From JAHLMP01 sp964608845 (GTDB taxonomy: Archaea; Aenigmatarchaeota; Aenigmatarchaeia; GW2011-AR5; JAHLMP01): 52,439 bases of DNA. Each line of letters opens with the position of its first letter. Position 1 is the first letter of the stretch. Below are positions 35,559-43,927 of the stretch, piece by piece. A model generated the notes under the pieces. The model saw nothing but the letters and a program-made list of their open reading frames with translations, ran no database searches and was not told the origin of the DNA. The stretch covers positions 1-52,439 of the forward strand of contig CAZSPP010000018.1 in the NCBI GenBank assembly GCA_964608845.1. Reading direction: 5' to 3'. The position numbers and the translations under genes were made by a program.

Positions 35559-36540
35559 AGAATTATTTCCTCAAATGGCCCTAGCAATTGAGTATGAGTG
35601 GAGATATGGTGGTGCACAAAGACTTACATCTATTTTAGCAAGGAAATTGAAGAAAAAACTTTACCTTATAGATAATACAAAAAGTAAAAAACCTTCCTTG
35701 TGTTGGAACATAAGACCAACTAGGAAAATACCAAATGAAAAAATAATCTTTTCTGTAGTAGTAAATAAATATAAACCTATTTCAATTCCAGGAAAATTTC
35801 ACATAAAGTTCTTACATAGCGGGAGTACTATAGAGCACTTAAAAAAATTTGAGATAATAAGAAGCTTTTATTGGATAACCCATAGAAAAAGGGTATATAA
35901 CTACGGAAAAGAGCTTGGTTTAAAAGTTTATCTAATTCCAAATGGGTATATTCTCTATGATGCTGTACTTCCATATATTAGTCCTGAAAACAAAGAGAAT
36001 GTTTGCATATCCATTTCAAGGATAGAATCTTACGAAAAATTTAAATTTTTAATAAGATTAGCTAAATTAATTAATTTACCGATTTACATTGTAGGTTCTA
36101 TTTCAAACAGAGATTGTTTGGAACACATGCAAAATTTACCTAACCGCATTTTAATTTTCAACGAAATCGACGAAAAAAGAAAAAATAAATTATTAGAAAA
36201 GTGTAAAATATTAATACATTATTCTGAGGGGTATCTTCGAGATTATTTAGAGTATTCTATTTTAGATGGCATGTTATATGGCTGTATACCTATTTGTATA
36301 TCAAAAGATCCTCATCAATTCGATATTATAGAAAGAAAAGGTTTAGGAAAAAATATATCTAATCTTAGTGAAGTTAAGGAAGCTGTTAAAGAAATTCTCA
36401 CAGATTATTTTTACTATTACAACAATATTAGAAAGTTTATGAAAAATTTTATTAAAGAGCAACCGTCAATGTTTAAAAGATGGCTAAAAACATTAAGAAT
36501 TGTTATTACAGATATTATCAAAGATAAAAATATCTCCTAG
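35545..36540 (+). CDS. GT-B glycosyltransferase (group 1/GT4-like)
   Basis: The 331-residue soluble protein shows GT-B features. An N-terminal Rossmann-like half has a Gly-Gly-Ala-Gln loop (YGGAQRLTSILARKL). A linker with LIPNGY leads to a C-terminal half beginning VCISISRIESYEKFKFLIRLAKL and containing a SEGYLRDYLEYSILDGMLYG helix, typical of the nucleotide-sugar phosphate site (ExxxxxxLE-type). Donor and acceptor are unknown. Its start overlaps the AlaRS-like gene and has a strong RBS, so the two products probably act in one process. Confidence 0.8.
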   Translation: MTCSRELFPQMALAIEYEWRYGGAQRLTSILARKLKKKLYLIDNTKSKKPSLCWNIRPTRKIPNEKIIFSVVVNKYKPISIPGKFHIKFLHSGSTIEHLKKFEIIRSFYWITHRKRVYNYGKELGLKVYLIPNGYILYDAVLPYISPENKENVCISISRIESYEKFKFLIRLAKLINLPIYIVGSISNRDCLEHMQNLPNRILIFNEIDEKRKNKLLEKCKILIHYSEGYLRDYLEYSILDGMLYGCIPICISKDPHQFDIIERKGLGKNISNLSEVKEAVKEILTDYFYYYNNIRKFMKNFIKEQPSMFKRWLKTLRIVITDIIKDKNIS

Positions 36541-36620
36541 GAGTTACAATTTTATCTCTCTGTGAAAAAGAATTAGGAATTGGACTAATGTAGGATTAAA
36601 ATAGAGAGCACACAAAGCCA

Positions 36621-36637
36621 ACTTTTTAAACTTTTAT
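36621..36637 (+). promoter_or_regulatory. TATA box for the ThrRS-like gene
   Basis: ACTTTTTAAACTTTTAT lies 16-32 bases before ATG 36653, consistent with a leaderless transcript. It therefore favours that ATG over the TTG five codons upstream. Confidence 0.4.
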
Positions 36638-36652
36638 TTGGAATATTGCAAT

Positions 36653-38056
36653 ATGGACAGCTCAAGATTTTTGATAGTTTATCCAAACGGCAATGAAATC
36701 GATATCGACTCTTTAGAAAGTTTGAATAAAATTGAAGATAAACTTCTACGAACATTTTCTGCTACTGAGGTATTCCAGAAAGAGCTTATTCCGACACAAC
36801 AAATACCTCCTCATATAAAATATATGAAAAAATTGGAAATGGTGGATTATGAACCTGCATCGGATGTGGGACACATGAGATTTTATCCGGCAGGAACTTT
36901 GGTTAAAGACTTGCTAGAAGATTTAGCATACCAAATTGCTGTTGAAGATTTAAAAGCAATGAAAATTAAAACACCTATATTGTATAATTTGGATGAACCA
37001 GATATACGAGAGCAAGCTCTTGCATTTCATGAAAAAGACTATAAGTTGCAAGTGCAAGAAAAAACTTTTTTATTAAAATTTGCTGGAGATTTTGGTTTAT
37101 TCAGAATGATGAAAGATGCACAAATTTCTTATAACCAGTTACCGGTTAGAGTCTATGAAATAGCACCTTCTTTTAGGCTTGAACAAAGCGGTGAAGTATC
37201 TGGACTGAGAAGACTTCGAGCTTTCACAATGCCAGATATTCACTCATTTTGTAGAGATATTGAACAAGGAAAATGTGAATTCAGAGAATTACATAGGTAT
37301 TATGATAAGTTTTTAAATACAGTTAATTTACCATATACTCTTGCATTTCGTACAACTGAGGATTTTTGGCGAACAGATAAGCAGTTTATTTTAGAACTAG
37401 TTAAGATAAGCGACAAACCAGCATTTATAGAACTTTTAGGAAAAATGAAACATTACTGGATATTGAAACAAGAATTTCAATATATCGATTCTCAAGGCAA
37501 AAATGCACAACTCAGTACAGTACAGTTAGATGTTATTGATGGTAAAAGATATGGAATCAACTATATAGACAGTGATGGTAATAAAGAACCGTGTATTATA
37601 ATTCATAGTTCAATGGGGTCATTAGAAAGGTGGATGTACGCCCTTCTTGAAGAAGCTCATAATATGAAGTTAAAGGGCCTACCACCAAGCTTACCTGTGT
37701 GGCTATCTCCAACTCAGATTAGACTAATTCCAGTTTCTCATAAGCATTTAACTTATTGTGATAATCTATCTGATAAAATTGAATCTAATAGGATAAGAGT
37801 GGATATAGATGATAGAAATGAAACAGTTGAAAAGAGGATAAGAGATGCAGAAACAAGCTGGGTTCCTTACATACTAGCTATTGGTGATAATGAGGTGAAC
37901 AGTGGAATTTATAAAGTAAGAGTTAGAACGGAGAGAGTGATCAAAGATATGACATATGAGCAACTTATTGAAGAAGTTACTGATAAAATTAAAAATAAAC
38001 CATATAGAAAATCTTATCTCCCAAGATATTTATCTAAAAGAATTAAATTTAGATAA
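36653..38056 (+). CDS. ThrRS-like synthetase without editing domain
   Basis: The 467-residue protein matches the class II catalytic core and anticodon-binding domain of archaeal ThrRS (DVGHMRFYPAG, SFRLEQSGEVSGLRRLRAFT, MPDIHSFCRD, IIHSSMGSLERWMYALLEE). The N-terminal editing domain is missing, as in catalytic-only ThrRS of some crenarchaea. Two zinc ligands equivalent to E. coli His385 and His511 are visible. The third, normally Cys (NCPGH or AACFG), reads AGDFGL, with Asp. Threonine recognition could be changed. It follows the glycosyltransferase by about 110 bases on the same strand. It is either a true ThrRS or a relative with another substrate or drug resistance. Confidence 0.85.
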   Translation: MDSSRFLIVYPNGNEIDIDSLESLNKIEDKLLRTFSATEVFQKELIPTQQIPPHIKYMKKLEMVDYEPASDVGHMRFYPAGTLVKDLLEDLAYQIAVEDLKAMKIKTPILYNLDEPDIREQALAFHEKDYKLQVQEKTFLLKFAGDFGLFRMMKDAQISYNQLPVRVYEIAPSFRLEQSGEVSGLRRLRAFTMPDIHSFCRDIEQGKCEFRELHRYYDKFLNTVNLPYTLAFRTTEDFWRTDKQFILELVKISDKPAFIELLGKMKHYWILKQEFQYIDSQGKNAQLSTVQLDVIDGKRYGINYIDSDGNKEPCIIIHSSMGSLERWMYALLEEAHNMKLKGLPPSLPVWLSPTQIRLIPVSHKHLTYCDNLSDKIESNRIRVDIDDRNETVEKRIRDAETSWVPYILAIGDNEVNSGIYKVRVRTERVIKDMTYEQLIEEVTDKIKNKPYRKSYLPRYLSKRIKFR

Positions 38057-38117
38057 TTCGATACTTCACTAATAGAAAATACTTAATTGTATATGCAACT
38101 ACAAGGAATTTGGTTCT

Positions 38118-38261
38118 TATAAAGGTTGACAGCTTTATAGGTGCGGAGCCTGTAGAACAACCTTTAGCGGAATTAGTCCAATATATAAGGCAACGATTTG
38201 ACAAACAATAATTTTCAATGTTATACTATATAGGTAGAGTCTGTTAGAACAACAATTAGTG
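38118..38261 (+). pseudogene. Transposase-like zinc-ribbon remnant, two degenerate copies
   Basis: In one frame from 38118 the DNA reads YKG-stop-QLYRCGACRTTFSGIS, resembling the YxCxxCxxTF zinc-ribbon of IS1/IS1595-like transposases. About 90 bases later a related stretch reads VESVRTTISEV in another frame. The two copies share an AGxCTGTxGAACAAC-type sequence. No ends or intact transposase are present. It lies between the ThrRS-like gene and the broken V4R copy, at the right edge of the block. Confidence 0.4.
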
Positions 38262-38818
38262 AGGTACTGCTATTACTAAGCATTCTTTATTCTTTCTCTA
38301 ACATTTTGGCTGAACTGCTTCGATGGTTAAATCTTCACACGCATAAGCCCATATGCCAGCAATACCACCTTCAGAAAAAATATAACCTAAACCATTTTTG
38401 GAACAGATGATGTAGTTGTCTATGGTCATCTTAAATATATGTTTCTTTATATCTAAAGTATGTTCAATTCTTTCTGCCCATATACATTCTATGTTTCTAA
38501 CTAACATATAAGCAAAATTGACAAACTCTTTTTCAGAAGATGTTATAGATGTTGGCATATCAGAATTAATTGCATATGTATATCCAAATTTTTTTCCAAT
38601 ATTATATAAAATTTTTTTACCTTTCTCCTTTTCTTCTTTTGTTATTTCATTTTCTAATTTTAAAAAAGCATCTCAGGCAAACAAAGCTGTCTAAGATAAA
38701 AAAATACTTTTTTCTTTGAAAACATAGCAATGATAAATCCAGGATCATCTATTCTCGCTACTTTTGGTAATATTATATATTGAATAAGCCAACGGACTAA
38801 TCTATCTCTCAAAACCAT
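38262..38818 (-). pseudogene. Decayed V4R gene (copy C)
   Basis: An ATG at 38818 starts MVLRDRLVRWLIQYIILP, matching the N-terminus of the intact V4R protein. A one-base deletion near 38673 shifts frame. From there KLENEITKEE continues to YIICSKNGLGYIF and EAVQPKC, then TAG at 38295-38297, and homology ends near ECLVIAVPH. The second domain is absent. The premature stop is at the same codon as in fragment B. It follows a UbiA gene exactly as the intact V4R gene does, so it is the partner of the second cassette. Confidence 0.85.
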
Positions 38819-38820
38819 AT

Positions 38821-39660
38821 CTACATTAGCACTTTTCCTAAAAATGCAAGCAAACCCATTACTATAAACTCTCCATCTGCTAAAATGTCCGTCAAAAACT
38901 TAAGTTCGGTTTTATCTATAAAATAAATGTAAGCAAATGTATAAAATGTTACTAAACTTACAAAATATCCAATCTTCGGAAAAACCCCTATAAAAGTAAT
39001 AAAAACTAGTATAATAAAAGATATAACATTTATTAAAATAAGAAGTCTTTTTGTATTTTTTATATCAAGTTTTGAAGGTATTGTTTTAATTTTATACATT
39101 TTATCACCTTTTATATCACGAACATCAAATGCTATAGTGTTTCCTAATCCTTTAGTAAAGATAAATAAAAAAATGAAAATAGCAGAAATAGATAAAGTAA
39201 TTTTATAAAAAAATAGAGGCAAAAAAGTAACATAAAATGCCCAAAAAAATGAAACCCATATATTTTTTATAAATAATAACTTTTTTAATCTTGGAAAAGT
39301 ACTATAAAAAAATACTGTAGTTGGTAATAAAATAATTAAAAGCAAAACCAAAAAATTTATGAAAAATGCTATTATCAAAGCGGTAACATAACTTATTATG
39401 GAAAATGCTATAATTTCTCTCCTATACTTTTTTAAAAATTTAACTCTTTCAGGATAATTTACACTATCTTCTTTTATATCTGCTATTTTGTTTAAATTAT
39501 ATACTGGAAGTACAGAAAAAAATGCCAATAAAAGCAACTCCAATGATACTGGAAGTTGCAATAATGAAATAGTTGTGTAGATTGTAGTAACTCCAGTAAG
39601 AGCAACCCATACGGAAGTGTAAGAAAGTGTGTTTAAAATTTTTTTAATAAATCTAAACAT
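38821..39660 (-). CDS. UbiA-superfamily prenyltransferase, copy 2
   Basis: The 279-residue multi-pass protein is a clear paralogue of the one at 28355. Both Asp motifs are canonical: NKIADIKEDSVNYPER and DVRDIKGDK. Membrane helices alternate along the length as in UbiA. It is followed by a broken V4R copy that starts 3 bases after its stop. The catalytic motifs are better preserved than in copy 1, although its V4R partner is dead. The acceptor is unknown. Confidence 0.8.
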   Translation of the reverse strand: MFRFIKKILNTLSYTSVWVALTGVTTIYTTISLLQLPVSLELLLLAFFSVLPVYNLNKIADIKEDSVNYPERVKFLKKYRREIIAFSIISYVTALIIAFFINFLVLLLIILLPTTVFFYSTFPRLKKLLFIKNIWVSFFWAFYVTFLPLFFYKITLSISAIFIFLFIFTKGLGNTIAFDVRDIKGDKMYKIKTIPSKLDIKNTKRLLILINVISFIILVFITFIGVFPKIGYFVSLVTFYTFAYIYFIDKTELKFLTDILADGEFIVMGLLAFLGKVLM

Positions 39661-39727
39661 AATTAATTTAATAATTAACTTAAATTAAAAGTTTGCATTT
39701 TAAAAAATTTATAAAAATAATCCTCCT

Positions 39728-39798
39728 CTTTATTCTTTCTTTAACATTTTGGTTGAACTGCTTCTATGGTTAAATCCTGCATAACATAAGACCAATAC
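39728..39798 (-). pseudogene. V4R gene fragment (copy D)
   Basis: About 70 bases match fragments B and C and the intact V4R gene, covering the AVQPKC region. Here the premature stop is TAA rather than TAG. It lies upstream of UbiA copy 2 on the same strand, as fragment B lies upstream of UbiA copy 1. It is evidence of an ancestral tandem V4R-UbiA array. Confidence 0.75.
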
Positions 39799-39840
39799 CT
39801 TAAACTATTTTTAAAGAAAAATTTACCAAAATTGATAAAA

Positions 39841-41304
39841 TCAACTTATCATTCTCTTTATGAAATCAGAAATATTATCAATTTTTATTCTTACTTGTTC
39901 TGTTGTATTTACATCTCTTATTGTTACTGTATTATCTTCTAATGTTTGATAATCTATGGTTATGCAAAATGGAACACCAATTTCATCTGCTCTTGCATAT
40001 CTCTTTCCAATACTTCCTGACTCATCATATAATGTATCAAAATCTTTTCTCAAAATCTTATAAACTTCTTTAGCCTTTTCAGGCAATCCGTCTTTAGAAA
40101 CAAGTGGAAATACTGCAACGCTATAAGGAGCTATTTTCGGCTCGAAAGAAAAATAACTCCATCCTCTTTCATCTTCTTTAAATGCATGCATCATAACACA
40201 AAACAATGTTCTATCAATCCCTTGGGAAATTTCCCAAACATGAGGAATTATTTTTTTATTATTTACTATAATACTAAGGTCTTTTCCACTAATTTCAGAA
40301 TGTGATTTCAAATCATGATCTGATCTATAATGATTTGCAACTATTTCTATCCATCCTATCGGAGTATAAACCTCGCAATCAAAAGCTAATTTAGCATAAA
40401 ACGGTCTTTCTTCTTCTTCTTGCTCCCTAAATCTTATGGCACTCAAAGGAATTCCTAAGCTATTTATAAACTCCTGAACCTTTGCTAAATAATAACCAAA
40501 AAGCTCATTATCTATTATACCATTTTTTATCATTTCTTCTAAACTCATTTTTTCTGTCTCATTTTTTCCAGCTCTCAAAATATTTAACTCAGTGTTCTTA
40601 ATTTTTTCAAAACCTTCAAAATTTTTTACAGATGGATCAAAAAATATTTCTGCTTCTGCTTGTGTGAATTCTCTTTGTCTTAATAATCCTTGCCTAGGAG
40701 ATATTTCATTTCTAAAAGATCTTCCTATCTGAGCTATTCCAAATGGAAGTCTTGCTCTCATTGCTCTATAAACATTCAAAAAATCCACAAATATTGATTG
40801 ACACGTTTCTGGCCTTAAATAAGCTATTTCTCTTTTTTCACTTGCTCCTACTCCAAGTTCAAACATCATATTAAAGAATCTTGTATTCATTAACTCTCCT
40901 CGGCATTTTATACATCTAACATTTTTTTCTTTTATTATCTTGTCAAACTCTTCTTCTTTTGCTCTTTCAGGAACAAAAATTCCAAGAGTTTCATAAATTA
41001 ATTTGTCTGCTCTATAAAGAGAATTACATTTTTTGCACTGAACAATAGGATCTGAAAATCCCTTTAGATGTCCTGAAGCAACAAAAACATCTTTTGGCAT
41101 TATGTTTGTGCCTTCTATTTCATAAAATCCTTCATTTTTAATAAAAAATCTTCTCCACTCTTCTTCAATCTTCTTTTTTAAAAGCACACCAACAGAACCA
41201 TAATGCCAAAATCCGCTTATAGGTTTATATATTTCACAAGATTGATAAAAAAATCCTCTTTTCTTAGCTATTCTAATTATTTTCTCAAATATCTCTTTTG
41301 ACAT
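39841..41304 (-). CDS. glyS: Glycyl-tRNA synthetase, archaeal/eukaryotic type
   Basis: This class II homodimeric enzyme has an N-terminal SGFWHYGSVGVLLKKKI and a zinc ribbon CxxC...CxxC (CKKCNSLYRADK, CIKCRGEL). Motif 2 (SFRNEISPRQGLLRQREFTQ), motif 3 (EISQGIDRTLFCVMMHAF) and a C-terminal anticodon-binding domain follow. At 487 residues it is shorter than the typical archaeal enzyme, mainly through shortened insertions. It lies just outside the V4R fragments and looks like the ancestral neighbour of the block. Confidence 0.95.
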   Translation of the reverse strand: MSKEIFEKIIRIAKKRGFFYQSCEIYKPISGFWHYGSVGVLLKKKIEEEWRRFFIKNEGFYEIEGTNIMPKDVFVASGHLKGFSDPIVQCKKCNSLYRADKLIYETLGIFVPERAKEEEFDKIIKEKNVRCIKCRGELMNTRFFNMMFELGVGASEKREIAYLRPETCQSIFVDFLNVYRAMRARLPFGIAQIGRSFRNEISPRQGLLRQREFTQAEAEIFFDPSVKNFEGFEKIKNTELNILRAGKNETEKMSLEEMIKNGIIDNELFGYYLAKVQEFINSLGIPLSAIRFREQEEEERPFYAKLAFDCEVYTPIGWIEIVANHYRSDHDLKSHSEISGKDLSIIVNNKKIIPHVWEISQGIDRTLFCVMMHAFKEDERGWSYFSFEPKIAPYSVAVFPLVSKDGLPEKAKEVYKILRKDFDTLYDESGSIGKRYARADEIGVPFCITIDYQTLEDNTVTIRDVNTTEQVRIKIDNISDFIKRMIS

Positions 41305-41363
41305 AATATCAATAATTTCATTAAACTTAAAAATTTAGAAAATATATTTTTATTGGTGATGGA

Positions 41364-41606
41364 ATGAAATTAGTAGGAAAGGTAACACACTTTTATCCAA
41401 AAATAAGTGTTGCTGTTGTGGAGGTTTTGGATGATATAGCAGTAGGAGATGAAATCTTAATAAAAGGAAAGACAACAAACTTCACACAAAAAATTGAATC
41501 AATGCAAATAGAGCATGAACAAATTAAAAGTGCTAAAAAAGGTGAATCTGTTGGTTTAAAGGTTTTAGAAAGAGTAAGGGAAGGTGACGAGATTTTCAAG
41601 CTTTAG
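41364..41606 (+). CDS. Small elongation-factor-like beta-barrel protein
   Basis: The 80-residue protein resembles domain 2 of EF-Tu/EF-1A or the C-terminal barrel of U32 peptidases. The strands KLVGKVTHFYPKISVAVVEV, VGDEILIKG and SVGLKVLERVREGDEIFKL are visible. Archaeal genomes often carry it as a stand-alone gene with unknown function. The ATG has a GGTGATGGA ribosome binding site and a TATA box (AAAATATATTTTT) about 20 bases further upstream, shared with divergent glyS. Confidence 0.75.
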   Translation: MKLVGKVTHFYPKISVAVVEVLDDIAVGDEILIKGKTTNFTQKIESMQIEHEQIKSAKKGESVGLKVLERVREGDEIFKL

Positions 41607-41610
41607 AAAA

Positions 41611-42174
41611 CTAAATACTTCCTTTCATAAACGCTTTAAAAACATAAACCATTTTTTCAAGTTTTGAATTGAGAGATTTTATATTTTTAGAATTATCAAT
41701 AATAACATCATAAAATTTTTTAGATGATGGATCTATTCTATATATCTTTTTATATTTTTTTAAATCACTTTTATCTCTTTCTTTTATTTTTTTCAAAGCT
41801 TCTTCATACTTTATATTATCCCTTTTCGCAACCCTTTTTGCTCTAATTTCTATTGGGCAATCAACATAAATTCTAAAGCAATTTATTTTTCTTTTTTTAA
41901 TCAATTCAGTTGCAACAAAGCCTGTTAATCTTCCATCTATCACAACATTACCTTTTTTCAAAATTTTTTCTGTTGTTTTTTCTATCATTAAATCAATTTC
42001 CTTTTCTCTCGTTTTACAAAAATTCTCTAAACTTTTTCCAGAATTTTTTGCAAATTCTCTAAATAATTTTCCAGCAGAGTAATGTTTTAGTTTTAATTTT
42101 TTTGCAATAAAACTTGCAACGTATGTTTTTCCAGACCCAGAAAGCCCTGAAACTGTTATAGATATTTTCTTCAT
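41611..42174 (-). CDS. cmk: Cytidylate kinase, archaeal type
   Basis: The 187-residue P-loop kinase phosphorylates CMP/dCMP. It shows Walker A (GLSGSGKTYVASF), HYSAGKLFRE for the substrate, VVIDGRLTGF, the lid Arg cluster (IRAKRVAKRD) and a C-terminal DVIIDNSKNI. This is the archaeal short form, without the bacterial insertion. It converges with the preceding gene, with 4 bases between the stop codons. Confidence 0.9.
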   Translation of the reverse strand: MKKISITVSGLSGSGKTYVASFIAKKLKLKHYSAGKLFREFAKNSGKSLENFCKTREKEIDLMIEKTTEKILKKGNVVIDGRLTGFVATELIKKRKINCFRIYVDCPIEIRAKRVAKRDNIKYEEALKKIKERDKSDLKKYKKIYRIDPSSKKFYDVIIDNSKNIKSLNSKLEKMVYVFKAFMKGSI

Positions 42175-42452
42175 AATTTTAATTAGAATAAAAATTTATT
42201 TAAAGAAAATAATTTGCTGTTAAACCTGTATTTGGTAATATTTTTTACTCTTTTATCATTATATATCCAAATTTTTATTTTAGGTTAATATGATGATTTT
42301 ACTCATATTCTTTGTCGAGCTAATAATTTTATTTTTATTATCCAAAGAAAATTCATTTTGGAAGTGATATGAAAATTTTTAAAATTGTGCTTTAGATGGT
42401 GCCTTAGAATTTTGAGATTTGTAAAGAATTTTTTTCTACTATTTAATAAAAT

Positions 42453-42980
42453 TTATTTATTTTCCGACTTTTTTGAAAAATGCTTCAAAATTTCTGAAAT
42501 TATTATGTAGAAAGATATTACTCCGAACAAAATTATTATAGCAGCAACTTGAATTGGAGTTAATAAAACATTGTTTTTTATCTCTTCTTCTAACTTAATC
42601 TTTAACTTCTCTATATCTGATAAGTTTCCTTTTAGTAATTTTATTTCATTCTCAATTTTCAAAATTTCCGAATTTTTCTCATTCTCTTCGTTCTTTAATT
42701 CTTCTAACTGAGATTTTAGTAATTGAATAGTTTCATTTCCTGAAATTATTGTTTTATGCATTTCTGAAATTGTTTTGCTTAATTCATTTAATCTTGTAGT
42801 ATTTTCTACATATATCCTTTTCATACTCTTTTGCATTCCATCATATCTAATATTTATTTGTTCTTGATACAATACTCTAAAATCTTTTAAATCTGTTACA
42901 TTTACAAATATTACTTTATCAAAGGCGTATGCAAAGCTAACTAAAAATAATAACGCTATAATAAAAATTCTATTCTTCAT
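42453..42980 (-). CDS. Secreted, anchored coiled-coil protein
   Basis: The roughly 175-residue protein has a signal peptide (residues about 3-20, ending SFAYA) and a short extracellular part. A continuous coiled coil spans residues about 60-140, and a C-terminal membrane helix lies near 145-165 before a basic tail. I start at ATG 42980. The GTG at 42989 is inside the GGTGA ribosome binding site. The gene overlaps the preceding one by 11 bases, so the two are coupled. It probably forms part of an envelope complex with its neighbours. Confidence 0.7.
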   Translation of the reverse strand: MKNRIFIIALLFLVSFAYAFDKVIFVNVTDLKDFRVLYQEQINIRYDGMQKSMKRIYVENTTRLNELSKTISEMHKTIISGNETIQLLKSQLEELKNEENEKNSEILKIENEIKLLKGNLSDIEKLKIKLEEEIKNNVLLTPIQVAAIIILFGVISFYIIISEILKHFSKKSENK

Positions 42981-43917
42981 TTTTTTCACCCCCTCCTCTT
43001 AAAATTATTACCAAAACTATTAACAAAATAAACATTAATACAAAAATTTGTATATTCAATGGAGAAACCAAAAAGTTGCTCTCTATTTTTTCTATCAACT
43101 CTTTATTTTCTTTATCCTTTTGATTTATATTTGCTTCCAATTCTAACTTTTCTTTCTTCTTCTCTTCTATTTTTTCATTCAGCTCTGCTATTTTATTTTT
43201 TGTATTTTCTATCTCACTCAAAGTAATTTCATGTTCTTCTTTTATTTTATATAATTGATCTTCTAACAAGCTTATCTCGTATAAAAGCTCTTCCTCTTTT
43301 GTTCTATCCTCAACAAAAAGTATATCATATACTGGATATTCTGTCCAATCCACAACAATATTTCCGTTTACATCTTTTAGATAGATTTCAATCATTTCTT
43401 TTTTAGAATCATAACTCCAGAAAACATTTGTTGAGCTAAATACACTTGTTGGTCTTTTTAGTGAATAAATAAATAATCTTTCGCCGCTTCCTGAGAAATA
43501 TAACCTAAGTTGTTTATTAATTTTATAGTATGTTGTATTTTCTGGCAATATTATAAGGCCAGAGCTTTCCGGAAGTATTAAAAATCCTCCAACCTTAGCA
43601 TAAGTCCAAGATTCATTTGTTTTTATATATGGATTGAATGTAATCCAAATTCCGCCTCTAGCATTTATATAAACCTCTGTTTTTTTACTTTCTCCTTTGT
43701 TTGTAACATTTCCTATTTCAAGCTCTAATCCATTTTTTGTTATATATTTTTTCACAGAATATTCAATATCTTTATCTAAAACAACTAGACTATTTTTTTC
43801 TATAGTTTCTGCTGTTAATGTTTCTTCTATTCCTACAGATGTTTTTGTATGAATAATGGAAACTAACACAAGTGTTGTTAATATTCCTAATATTAATATT
43901 ATATTCTCTTTTCTCAT
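42970..43917 (-). CDS. Membrane-anchored extracellular protein with coiled coil
   Basis: The 315-residue protein has an N-terminal membrane segment (residues 5-25) and a beta-rich extracellular domain (about 40-200). A Glu/Lys-rich coiled coil covers residues about 210-280, and a C-terminal membrane helix is near 288-308. A Thr/Asn-containing beta domain suggests surface exposure. No family is recognised. Co-oriented neighbours with the same architecture point to one envelope operon. Confidence 0.7.
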   Translation of the reverse strand: MRKENIILILGILTTLVLVSIIHTKTSVGIEETLTAETIEKNSLVVLDKDIEYSVKKYITKNGLELEIGNVTNKGESKKTEVYINARGGIWITFNPYIKTNESWTYAKVGGFLILPESSGLIILPENTTYYKINKQLRLYFSGSGERLFIYSLKRPTSVFSSTNVFWSYDSKKEMIEIYLKDVNGNIVVDWTEYPVYDILFVEDRTKEEELLYEISLLEDQLYKIKEEHEITLSEIENTKNKIAELNEKIEEKKKEKLELEANINQKDKENKELIEKIESNFLVSPLNIQIFVLMFILLIVLVIILRGGGEKNEE

Positions 43918-43927
43918 TTTACCAACC

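Noticed and set aside
29218..39798. TAG stop in V4R fragments as a possible recoded codon (pyrrolysine-like)
   Set aside because: Fragment D has TAA at the same codon, fragment B has no start, and C has another frameshift, so decay explains it better.
27748..39798. Repeated 50-90 base segments as CRISPR or insertion sequence ends
   Set aside because: Only four copies, kilobases apart, all clearly parts of one V4R coding sequence; no spacers and no inverted terminal repeats.
42290..42367. Plus-strand frame for a 25-residue hydrophobic peptide with weak AGGT upstream
   Set aside because: Too short and without conserved features; the 278-base gap between cmk and the secreted-protein genes otherwise shows nothing.
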